Of a stretch of DNA of 64,000 nucleotides, positions 46,906 to 54,678 are shown piece after piece. The DNA is from Rhizobiaceae bacterium (GTDB lineage: Bacteria; Pseudomonadota; Alphaproteobacteria; Rhizobiales; Rhizobiaceae). A program made the position numbers and the translations under genes. The DNA is taken from positions 106,877 to 170,876 of the forward strand of contig JAHBYV010000006.1 of NCBI GenBank assembly GCA_019635795.1, written 5' to 3'. The notes under the pieces were generated by a model that saw nothing but the letters and a program-made list of their open reading frames with translations, made no database searches and was not told where the DNA came from. Numbering within the stretch: the first letter of the stretch is position 1; every line of letters starts with the position of its first letter.

Positions 46906-48363
46906 TCAGTTCCGCCAGAACACGGGCGAGAAGATCACTAATACTGAAAGAATTTCAAGGCGTCCGAGTAACATTGCTGCTGAACAAATCCATTTTGCAG
47001 CATCTGGAACGTCGGCATAGTTACCCATTGGCCCGATTTGAGCGCTCAGGCCGGGTCCAACATTCGTGAGGGACGCCAATGCGCCGGAACTCGCGCTCAG
47101 GAAATCCAGTCCAGTTGCACCAAGAAGAACGGTTATGATCGCCCACAGCACGAAAAATGAGGCCATGAACAATATGACGGCCCGCTGCATGTCCTGATCA
47201 ATGGTGCGGTCGCCATAGCGAACAGGCAGAACCATATTCGGATAGATCAGGCGGCGTACGCCGTTGGCCAGTAGTTGATACAGTATGAGGAAACGGTACG
47301 CCTTGATGCCGCCCGTGGTCGACCCCGAACAGCCGCCCAGAAATGTAGCCGTATAGATGCACGCCACGGCGAACGGACCCCAGAGCAGATAGTCATCGCT
47401 GGCAAATCCGGTCGTCGTGATGATCGAAATGAGGTTGAAGGTGGAGTGTGTCAGGGCGTCGAAAAAGGATATTTCGTGTGTGGCGCGCAGATAGATCGCA
47501 ACGCCGATAGCAAAAGCAATCGCGTAGCAGATATAGACGCGAATTTGCGGGTCGCGGATGGCGTCGTATCGTCCCCGCACGGCAAACAGGATCATTACCG
47601 AAAAGGGCAAGCCGCCGATCAGCATGAAGATCGACGACGTCCAAAGAATAGCGAGGTTGTCGGAGTAGCGAAGGAACGATGTGTCGTGAGTGGAAAATCC
47701 GCCGGTCGCGACAGTGGTCATAGCGTGGTTGATTGCGTGGAAGCCCGGCATTCCCGCTGCGGCGTATGAAATCGCGCAGACGGACACGAGCATGGTGTAT
47801 ATACCAATCAGGCTGAGCGCGAAGGTCTGGAAGCGTTCGAAAGGCCGATCCGCAATATCGGAAGACTCAATCCTGAAATAGGATACGCCACCGATGTTGA
47901 GGAAAGGAAGCAGGAACAAACCAAGCGCGATAACGCCGAGACCGCCCATGAACGACAGCAGCGAGCGCCACATGATGATGCCGGGTGGAGCCTGATCCAG
48001 CCCGTTGATAACTGTGGAGCCCGTCGTCGTAATTCCCGACACAGACTCGAAAACAGCATCGGTCAGGCTCATTTCGAGCGATGACATCATGAACGGCACG
48101 GCACCTGCGAGCGCTAGTGTGAGCCAAAGCAAATTGACAAGCAGAAACCCGAAGCGGGTGTTCGGCTGCGGGCTCGCTCCGCGCGTTGCCAGCATTACTG
48201 CGGTTGAGCCTCCACCCATCACGAGGGCGGAGAATGCAAACACTTGCCAGTCGGAATTGGAAAAATAAAGGTCCATCGCGGCGGGAATGAGCATTGCCCC
48301 GGAAAGGTACATTGCAAATACCGCAGCCACATGGATAGCAGCACGAATGGCCAGCCGGTTCAC
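46906..48363 (-). CDS. trkH: TrkH family potassium uptake protein
   Basis: 485 residues with about ten membrane helices and four pore-loop repeats: SVSGITTTGSTV, MTTVATGGFSTHD, LISIITTTGFASDD and ASLTNVGPGLS. The repeats carry the selectivity-filter glycines. It is the membrane channel of a Trk system and needs the cytosolic NAD-binding TrkA, which is not in this window. It moves K+ with the membrane potential. The first gene of a two-gene minus-strand unit. Confidence 0.93.
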   Translation of the reverse strand: MNRLAIRAAIHVAAVFAMYLSGAMLIPAAMDLYFSNSDWQVFAFSALVMGGGSTAVMLATRGASPQPNTRFGFLLVNLLWLTLALAGAVPFMMSSLEMSLTDAVFESVSGITTTGSTVINGLDQAPPGIIMWRSLLSFMGGLGVIALGLFLLPFLNIGGVSYFRIESSDIADRPFERFQTFALSLIGIYTMLVSVCAISYAAAGMPGFHAINHAMTTVATGGFSTHDTSFLRYSDNLAILWTSSIFMLIGGLPFSVMILFAVRGRYDAIRDPQIRVYICYAIAFAIGVAIYLRATHEISFFDALTHSTFNLISIITTTGFASDDYLLWGPFAVACIYTATFLGGCSGSTTGGIKAYRFLILYQLLANGVRRLIYPNMVLPVRYGDRTIDQDMQRAVILFMASFFVLWAIITVLLGATGLDFLSASSGALASLTNVGPGLSAQIGPMGNYADVPDAAKWICSAAMLLGRLEILSVLVIFSPVFWRN

Positions 48364-48450
48364 GCGTCCACCAACCCTCTCATCGAAACGACAGTGGCTT
48401 CACCACCGCCAATATGCAATACGCGCAAGCACAAAGGAGTTCCAAACACA

Positions 48451-49704
48451 ATGAGCTTTGCATCAAGCGTTTTGCGTGCCGAGGCGGCGGTGCGGGACCT
48501 TTTCACTGAAACCCCATTGCAGGAAAACGATTACCTCTCGCGCAAATTCGGTGCGCGGATTTTTCTCAAGCGTGAAGATCTCACGCCAGTGAGGTCTTAC
48601 AAGATTCGCGGCGCTTTCAATTTCTTTCGTAAGGAACTTGCCCAGGATAGGCAGCAGGCTACCTTCGTTTGCGCATCTGCGGGAAACCATGCGCAAGGCT
48701 TCGCCTTTGTTTGCCGTCATTTCGGCGTGCGCGGCGTGGTGTTCATGCCGGTCACAACCCCGCAGCAAAAAATTGATAAAACGCGATTGTTTGGCGGTGA
48801 ATGGATTGAAATTCGCCTCGTGGGCGATTTCTTCGACGATTGCTATCGTGCCGCACTGGAATTCGCTGAATCGAGTGGCGGGCACATGGTGCCGCCGTTT
48901 GACCACAAGGACATTATCGAAGGTCAGGCGACGGTCGGGGCAGAAATTCTCAGACAAATGCCGGAGGGTAGGGTGCCGGACATGGTCTTGATACCGGTCG
49001 GCGGCGGTGGTCTTTCTGCGGGGGTGTCGCGATATTTCGCGGATGCAGGTGCGGCAACGCGTTTTGTTTTCTGTGAGCCTCTTGGCGCGCCAAGCCTTAA
49101 GCGAAGCCTTGAGGAAGGAAAGCGGGTAAAGCTCGCCAAGGTTGATAATTTCGTCGATGGGGCAGCCGTTGCCGAGATCGGGCGCGAGCCTTTGCGCCAT
49201 CTCAAGGAATTTTCTGCCGATGCTGTGCGACTGGTGCCGGAGAATCGCTTGTGCGCCACCATGGTGGAAATTCTGAATGTCGAAGGTGTCGTTCTGGAAC
49301 CTGCGGGCGCTTTGTCCATAGACGCACTCAAGGATTCTCCACGGCGTGAACTCAAGGGAAAGACCGTCGTTTGTATCGTTTCGGGCGGCAATTTTGATTT
49401 CGAGCGCCTGCCGGACGTGAAGGAACGCGCACTCCGATTCGAGGGGTTGAAGAAGTATTTCGTATTTCGTTTCCCTCAGCGTCCCGGCGCGCTGCGCGCT
49501 TTTCTTGACCTTTTGGGGCCCGATGACGACATTGCGAGGTTCGAGTATCTGAAGAAATCAGCACGCAATTTTGGCTCGGTTCTGATTGGCATCGAGACCA
49601 AAGAGGCCCGAAATTTCGATGCGCTGATCAAGCGCTTCAATGAATCGGGCTGGGCGTATGAAGATATTACCGAGAATGAGACATTGGCCGGCCTGATCAT
49701 TTGA
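48451..49704 (+). CDS. ilvA: Threonine ammonia-lyase (threonine deaminase)
   Basis: 417 residues from the ATG at 48451 (AAAGGAG upstream). The pyridoxal-phosphate lysine is K51 in VRSYKIRGAFN; the phosphate loop is SAGNHAQG and VGGGGLSAGVS. The C-terminal ACT-like part (about 330-417, FVFRFPQRPGALRAFLDLL) is of the short type. It makes 2-oxobutanoate for isoleucine synthesis. A longer frame reaching 48244 would run antisense into trkH and is rejected. Confidence 0.93.
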   Translation: MSFASSVLRAEAAVRDLFTETPLQENDYLSRKFGARIFLKREDLTPVRSYKIRGAFNFFRKELAQDRQQATFVCASAGNHAQGFAFVCRHFGVRGVVFMPVTTPQQKIDKTRLFGGEWIEIRLVGDFFDDCYRAALEFAESSGGHMVPPFDHKDIIEGQATVGAEILRQMPEGRVPDMVLIPVGGGGLSAGVSRYFADAGAATRFVFCEPLGAPSLKRSLEEGKRVKLAKVDNFVDGAAVAEIGREPLRHLKEFSADAVRLVPENRLCATMVEILNVEGVVLEPAGALSIDALKDSPRRELKGKTVVCIVSGGNFDFERLPDVKERALRFEGLKKYFVFRFPQRPGALRAFLDLLGPDDDIARFEYLKKSARNFGSVLIGIETKEARNFDALIKRFNESGWAYEDITENETLAGLII

Positions 49705-50012
49705 TCTGCGGTAAGACATTGTTTGTGCAGTGCCGCAATTCGCTTGCTTTTCGGTGCGGGATCGTCCATATGCGCCTCAGACAGGCGCATGGGCCGTTTT
49801 ACGGCTTTCCCAAGGTTAGGACTGTGTTGCGTCTTGCTTCGCCAATTTTGAAAGATTGAGCGAACAGCCCCGCAAGGAACATTTGCGGGCACGACAGCGC
49901 AACCGAGCGGGTATAGAACCCGCCGCCTTGTCGTTCTGGAATTTATGGAACAAGTGCTGCGGGTGTGCGCCCTGCGGCGCGCATGGCAGCGGCTTGAAAC
50001 GCCGCGCGAAAG
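49705..50012 (+). other. Hairpin-rich spacer and probable leader of the second DEAD-box gene
   Basis: No gene is supported in these 308 bases. Three perfect stems are seen: ATGCGCCT/AGGCGCAT (49770-49790, followed by GGGCCGTTTT, a likely ilvA terminator), CCCGCAA/TTGCGGG (49869-49889), and GCGGG/CCCGC (49907-49923). The latter two may belong to a structured 5' leader. Confidence 0.5.
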
Positions 50013-51419
50013 ATGAATGAATTGACGATTGATAACGCGCCGGTTGCGACCGGCTTCGAAGCGCTGGGCATTAGCGGCAAATTATTGAAATGCGCTGAGG
50101 CAGCAGGCTTCGTAACACCCAAGCCCATTCAGGAACAGGCAATTCCGCCGCAGCTTGCAGGCAGGGACGTTCTGGGCGTTGCCCAAACCGGATCTGGCAA
50201 GACGGCGGCCTTCGCACTGCCGATCCTGTCCAAAATCATAGGCTTGGGTACAAAGCGTCGCCCGAAAACCGCGCGGGCGCTCATACTTGCTCCAACGCGC
50301 GAGCTTGCCGTGCAGATTGAAGAAACCGTGCGGCTTTTGTCAAAGGGCGCGCATATATCGACGGCATTGGTTCTTGGTGGTGTATCAAAAGGTACGCAAG
50401 TGCGCAAAATCGCGCCGGGAATCGATGTGCTGGTGGCGACGCCAGGCCGCTTGATGGATCTTGTTCGCGATCATGCGGTTATATTGAGTGAAACCACCTG
50501 GCTGGTTCTGGACGAAGCAGATCGTATGCTGGACATGGGCTTCATCAACGATGTGCGCCGCATTTCCAAAGCGACGCACCCGGCCCGGCAGACAGCACTT
50601 TTCTCTGCAACCATGCCGCAGGAAATTGTCTCTCTAGCCAATGACCTTTTGCGCGATCCGGTACGTGTCGAGGTTGCGCCGGAAGGCACAACTGCAGCCG
50701 AAATCAAACAAAGTGTTGTGTTGGCCAGAACAAAGCAGAAGCGTCAGATACTTTCGCAGATGCTGGCGAATCCCGAAATGAAGTCGGTAATGATCTTTGC
50801 GCGCACCAAGCATGGTGCTGATCGCGTGACGCGCGATCTGGAGCGCGATGGATTCGAAGCTGCGGTTATTCACGGCAACAAATCGCAGAATGCCCGGCAG
50901 AAGGCATTGACCGGTTTCCGCGCAGGTTCAGTCCGCATTCTGGTTGCGACAGATATTGCTGCGCGCGGCATCGACGTTCCGGGAATCTCGCACGTCGTCA
51001 ATTTTGACTTGCCGGATGAGGCGTCCAGCTATGTTCACCGCATCGGGCGCACGGGCCGCAATGGCGCTGACGGCATTGCGATCACGCTGTGTGATCCTTC
51101 CGAAGCCTCAAAATTGCGCTCGGTCGAAAAGATCATTCGCATGAAGTTGCCAATCAGTGCTGACCACACCGGCGAACCCGACCCGAAGCCGGTGCCGGGC
51201 GTGCAGCGTATGCAGCAGCCAGCAAATGACCGCAAGCCGCGCGAAAGCGAGAATGAAGGAGCGCCGAAGCGCCAACGCCCGCGCAAGGAGCACCACCGCG
51301 GACAGGGAAGGCCGGCAGCGACAGCGCGGCCCGATGGAGACAAGCCCGCCGGCAAGAAGCCGTTCCGTAAACGCAAGTTCGGGTCATCCGGCAAGCGGTT
51401 TGGTAGCAAGGCAGCCTGA
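50013..51419 (+). CDS. DEAD-box RNA helicase (RhlE-like), second copy
   Basis: 468 residues with Q-motif FEALGISGKLLKCAE, AQTGSGKT, PTRELAVQ, VLDEADRMLDMGF, FSATMPQE and HRIGRTGRNG. The C-terminal 90 residues are a basic disordered tail (RQRPRKEHHRGQGRP, KKPFRKRKFGS). It is separate from the copy at 41.3-42.8 kb and differs in its tail. RNA unwinding in ribosome biogenesis or cold response is the family role. It ends seven bases from the convergent kinase gene. Confidence 0.92.
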   Translation: MNELTIDNAPVATGFEALGISGKLLKCAEAAGFVTPKPIQEQAIPPQLAGRDVLGVAQTGSGKTAAFALPILSKIIGLGTKRRPKTARALILAPTRELAVQIEETVRLLSKGAHISTALVLGGVSKGTQVRKIAPGIDVLVATPGRLMDLVRDHAVILSETTWLVLDEADRMLDMGFINDVRRISKATHPARQTALFSATMPQEIVSLANDLLRDPVRVEVAPEGTTAAEIKQSVVLARTKQKRQILSQMLANPEMKSVMIFARTKHGADRVTRDLERDGFEAAVIHGNKSQNARQKALTGFRAGSVRILVATDIAARGIDVPGISHVVNFDLPDEASSYVHRIGRTGRNGADGIAITLCDPSEASKLRSVEKIIRMKLPISADHTGEPDPKPVPGVQRMQQPANDRKPRESENEGAPKRQRPRKEHHRGQGRPAATARPDGDKPAGKKPFRKRKFGSSGKRFGSKAA

Positions 51420-51426
51420 TCGCCGA

Positions 51427-52767
51427 TCAGGCAAGCATATGGGCCAGCATTGCGCGAAGCTGTGCTGGCCGTATCGGCTTTACTAAAAGTTCGGCACCTA
51501 ATTGCGTAACCGCGTCAACAAGGGCAGGGTCAGGGTCTGCGGTTGTGATTAACGCGGGGACTTCACGCCCAAGCCATGCACGAATGCCGTTAATTGCGGC
51601 GCTGCCAAGGTCGCCCCGATCAAGATGCTGGTCAGCAATCACAATATCTGGAATCCAGGTTGTGTCCTTCAGTTCGCCAACAGCATCCTCTGTGGTGGAT
51701 GCTGTGCGAACGACACATTTCCAGCTTTGAAGCAACGCCTCCATAGCGGTCGCAACATCGGGGTCGTTTTCGATCAACAGTACCTTGGCTCCAAACAGAC
51801 CATAATTGCGGCTCCGCTCTGTTTCACTCTCTGACGGTGCTTTCTCCGTGGCGACAATTAATTGGGACGGAATGTCGAGGTGGAAAATTGTCCCTTCGTC
51901 GAGGCGAGAATTCAGGGTGATACGATAGCCAAGTGTATCAGCCATGCGCCATACGATGGCGAGGCCGAGACCAAGCCCGGTTCCTGTTACGCCCGACTCA
52001 TCTACGGCAACGCCGCGATGAAACTCTTCAAAAATGTGTTCGTGCTGATCCTCTGCGATACCGCAGCCTGTATCGGCTACATCAATCCGAAGGCCGCTTG
52101 CCCGACGCCTGACACCGACCACAACACCGCCATTTGTCGTGTATCGTAGCGCGTTGGCGACAATGTTTTGCAGGATGCGCCGCAGAAGCGTCCTGTCCGT
52201 GCGCACAACCTTTGACGTTGTTACGAAGCGGAGCTTCAGGCCCTTGCGTTCGGCAAGCGGCATGAAGTCTGAACGCAATCCCTGAAAGAGCTGATCAAGC
52301 GCGACATGCGACACATCGGGCTGAACGACACCAGCGTCCAGCCGCGAAATATCGAGCAGGGTTCGCAGCAACGTTTCCATGGTTTCCAGCGACCGTTCCA
52401 CTTGCCGCGCAAGACGTTTTCCCTCAGCCGTGCGCTGCACATCGGCCAGCGCCGACATGGAAAGCAGCGCAGCGTTCAGAGGCTGAAGCACATCGTGGCT
52501 CGCTGCCGCCAGAAATCTTGTCTTGGAAATGTTTGCCTGAACCGCACGGTCGCGCGCTTCAATGAGTTCAGCATTCGATCGCTCTAAACGGCGAAGCGCC
52601 GCGTGAAGTTCATCCGTCCTGCTCCGAACGAGCCCTTCAAGAGTGATTGCGGTTTGGAAAAGCGAGAAGGCGTTGCCTTGCTGGTCCATTGACCGTTCGA
52701 CGCGGTTTATCAGGGCAGAATTGATCTTCCGCAGCCGCTCAATGTCCTGAATGTCGCCGAGTGACAT
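51427..52767 (-). CDS. Hybrid sensor histidine kinase/response regulator, NahK-like
   Basis: 446 residues with no membrane segment and no PAS domain. A coiled-coil N-terminus (about 45-80) leads to the H-box FLAAASHDVLQPLNA (His91), ATP-binding boxes NIVANALRYT (201-210), DTGCGIAED (232-240) and GLGLGLAI, and a C-terminal receiver with acceptor Asp379 in DIVIADQHLD. It is encoded ten bases after a FIST protein gene, the arrangement of NosP/NahK pairs, in which the FIST protein regulates the kinase. The downstream output protein is not encoded next to it. Confidence 0.88.
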   Translation of the reverse strand: MSLGDIQDIERLRKINSALINRVERSMDQQGNAFSLFQTAITLEGLVRSRTDELHAALRRLERSNAELIEARDRAVQANISKTRFLAAASHDVLQPLNAALLSMSALADVQRTAEGKRLARQVERSLETMETLLRTLLDISRLDAGVVQPDVSHVALDQLFQGLRSDFMPLAERKGLKLRFVTTSKVVRTDRTLLRRILQNIVANALRYTTNGGVVVGVRRRASGLRIDVADTGCGIAEDQHEHIFEEFHRGVAVDESGVTGTGLGLGLAIVWRMADTLGYRITLNSRLDEGTIFHLDIPSQLIVATEKAPSESETERSRNYGLFGAKVLLIENDPDVATAMEALLQSWKCVVRTASTTEDAVGELKDTTWIPDIVIADQHLDRGDLGSAAINGIRAWLGREVPALITTADPDPALVDAVTQLGAELLVKPIRPAQLRAMLAHMLA

Positions 52768-52777
52768 TGAGTGTCTC

Positions 52778-54001
52778 CTACTCAGCCGCGTGGCGCAGGC
52801 CGAATGCGATGCCGGTGAAGGTCTGGTTCAGGTGCATTGACTGATACTGCTCGCCATAGGTGCCAAATCCGACGACATGGTTTCGGCGGTAAACCTCCGA
52901 GAGGCCGCGCACGACTTGTCGGTTCACGGCGTCGAGTCGCCGCAATACGCAATCGAAACCCAGGATTATGTCAGTTCCGCCGAGCCGGGAGTCTATCTCG
53001 TGCAAGGCCGCATCAGTGGATTCCACCAGATCGACGGCGCGGGCGATGGAAAGAACAATCCCATCATCAATTGCGCAGAAGAACGAGAGCGATCCATCGG
53101 GATTGCTCTTCTGAATGGAGCGGCAGAAATATTCGCCGCCAACCCGAACAACGGTGGGGTGTGACGCGAAACTGAGGGGCGCCAGATCTTCCGGCATTGT
53201 TCCCACCACTGCCGCATATTCGTCAGCAGCTTTTGCGGCATTGAACTCCGAAACCGTGCGGCGGGCCGGGTCGGATGCTGTCACCACCAACTTGTTGTCG
53301 GTTGCAACGAAATTGTCTGTTTTGAACGTGTGGAAGGGTATGTCAGTTGAAAACAGCATGACGACGGCGCTGTCCGTGTACACGCCGCCGTTCCAGATCA
53401 GGCTGGTCTTCTCAAATTTCAGTTCGTCGCCAGCAGACCCGCCGACAAGCGGAATGTCTTCAAGCTCCCAATGAATCGCCGAAGTTACTGACTCTTCTGC
53501 ATAGGATAGACCGTCAATAAGGCAAATCGCGAAAAGCCCCGGCTGATCCTGGCGCTTGGCTGTGAAGCTTCGCCTCAGCGCATCGACCTGACCGGATACG
53601 CTCTTTATGTCGAGGGATGAAATATTCTCAAGCAACACGCCCGAGGTCGTGAAGCCGAGTGAGGGGAAGAGAAGCGCAACAGCCTGACCCTCGTGCAAAC
53701 CATCAGGCGTGATTTCGCCCGCGGTCGTGCATCCCGCATGTGGGAGCCAGGTCAAATGTCTATTGAGAGCGCCTGCGAGCTTCTCTGACTCAAAAAGGGA
53801 CCGTGAGTAAAAGATCAGTGCGAAGTTGGCCTGACCTTCACGCGCTTCGCGGGCAAGATGTTCGACAAACGCATCCTCTCCCGGAGCATCTGTGCTCAGG
53901 GCGATCAAACCACAAGCGTAGCTTGTGCGCGATACCGCCAGTGCTTCCTCCCGCGTTCCTCCGCCGCGTTGGGTGCATGCTGTCAGCGTTGCCACTGACA
54001 T
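52778..54001 (-). CDS. FIST-domain sensor, NosP-like
   Basis: 407 residues. FIST_N (about 45-235, ANFALIFYSRSLFESEKL, HAGCTTAGEITPDGL, LVGGSAGDELKFEKT) and FIST_C (about 250-395, ending GFGTYGEQYQSMHLNQTFTGIAFG). Family knowledge: NosP proteins with this fold bind haem and nitric oxide and control a co-encoded hybrid kinase. Haem binding here is inferred from the neighbour and overall similarity; other FIST proteins sense other ligands. It is divergent from coxS, with 123 bases between starts. Confidence 0.82.
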   Translation of the reverse strand: MSVATLTACTQRGGGTREEALAVSRTSYACGLIALSTDAPGEDAFVEHLAREAREGQANFALIFYSRSLFESEKLAGALNRHLTWLPHAGCTTAGEITPDGLHEGQAVALLFPSLGFTTSGVLLENISSLDIKSVSGQVDALRRSFTAKRQDQPGLFAICLIDGLSYAEESVTSAIHWELEDIPLVGGSAGDELKFEKTSLIWNGGVYTDSAVVMLFSTDIPFHTFKTDNFVATDNKLVVTASDPARRTVSEFNAAKAADEYAAVVGTMPEDLAPLSFASHPTVVRVGGEYFCRSIQKSNPDGSLSFFCAIDDGIVLSIARAVDLVESTDAALHEIDSRLGGTDIILGFDCVLRRLDAVNRQVVRGLSEVYRRNHVVGFGTYGEQYQSMHLNQTFTGIAFGLRHAAE

Positions 54002-54124
54002 TCGCTATCTGGAGCACTTTCTGACCGAAAGTACAATAGAACGGCACAGGAGGCGGTTGCACATTTCCGACATCGGGTTCGTTACCGGTTTTGCTGAGGT
54101 TACGGCACCACAGAGGGAGGAACA

Positions 54125-54628
54125 ATGTCGGAAGTTTCGATGACCGTGAACGGTCGAAAGGTTCAGGCTCTGGTCGAAGACAGAACCTTGCTGGTCAATT
54201 TCTTGCGAGACAATGCCGAACTTACGGGGACGCATGTCGGCTGTGATACCTCGCAATGCGGTGCGTGCGTTGTGCATGTGGACGGCAAAGCCGTAAAATC
54301 CTGTACGATGCTTGCGGTGCAGGCATCCGGATCAACGATCACAACAATTGAGGGAGTGTCTGGCGGCGCGGATTTGCATCCCGTTCAGGCAGCGTTCCGC
54401 GAACATCACGGTCTGCAATGCGGATTCTGTACGCCGGGCATGATCATGACGGCAGTTGATATGATCCGCAGACATCCGGAGGGTTTGGACGAAGCAACCG
54501 TGCGCGCCGAACTCGAAGGCAATATCTGCCGGTGCACTGGCTATCACAATATCGTCAAGGCGATTCTGGCAGCGTCGTCCGAGATGGCCAAAGGCGCAAA
54601 GGGCAAGGGCAGGGCCAAAGCGGCCTGA
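54125..54628 (+). CDS. coxS: CO dehydrogenase-like small (2Fe-2S) subunit
   Basis: 167 residues. The plant-type 2Fe-2S site has C40, C45, C48 and C60 ([18 protein letters not shown]); the second cluster has C99, C102, C135 and C137 ([16 protein letters not shown]). It passes electrons in a molybdenum hydroxylase with the large and medium subunits that follow. GGGAGGAAC lies before the ATG. The C-terminal tail is Lys/Ala-rich ([12 protein letters not shown]). Cytoplasmic; gene order S-L-M fits the form II type. Confidence 0.93.
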   Translation: MSEVSMTVNGRKVQALVEDRTLLVNFLRDNAELTGTHVGCDTSQCGACVVHVDGKAVKSCTMLAVQASGSTITTIEGVSGGADLHPVQAAFREHHGLQCGFCTPGMIMTAVDMIRRHPEGLDEATVRAELEGNICRCTGYHNIVKAILAASSEMAKGAKGKGRAKAA

Positions 54629-54678
54629 AGTTGAACGTTACCGAACCCACTATTCTTGCGGTTCTGGGAGGAACTTAG

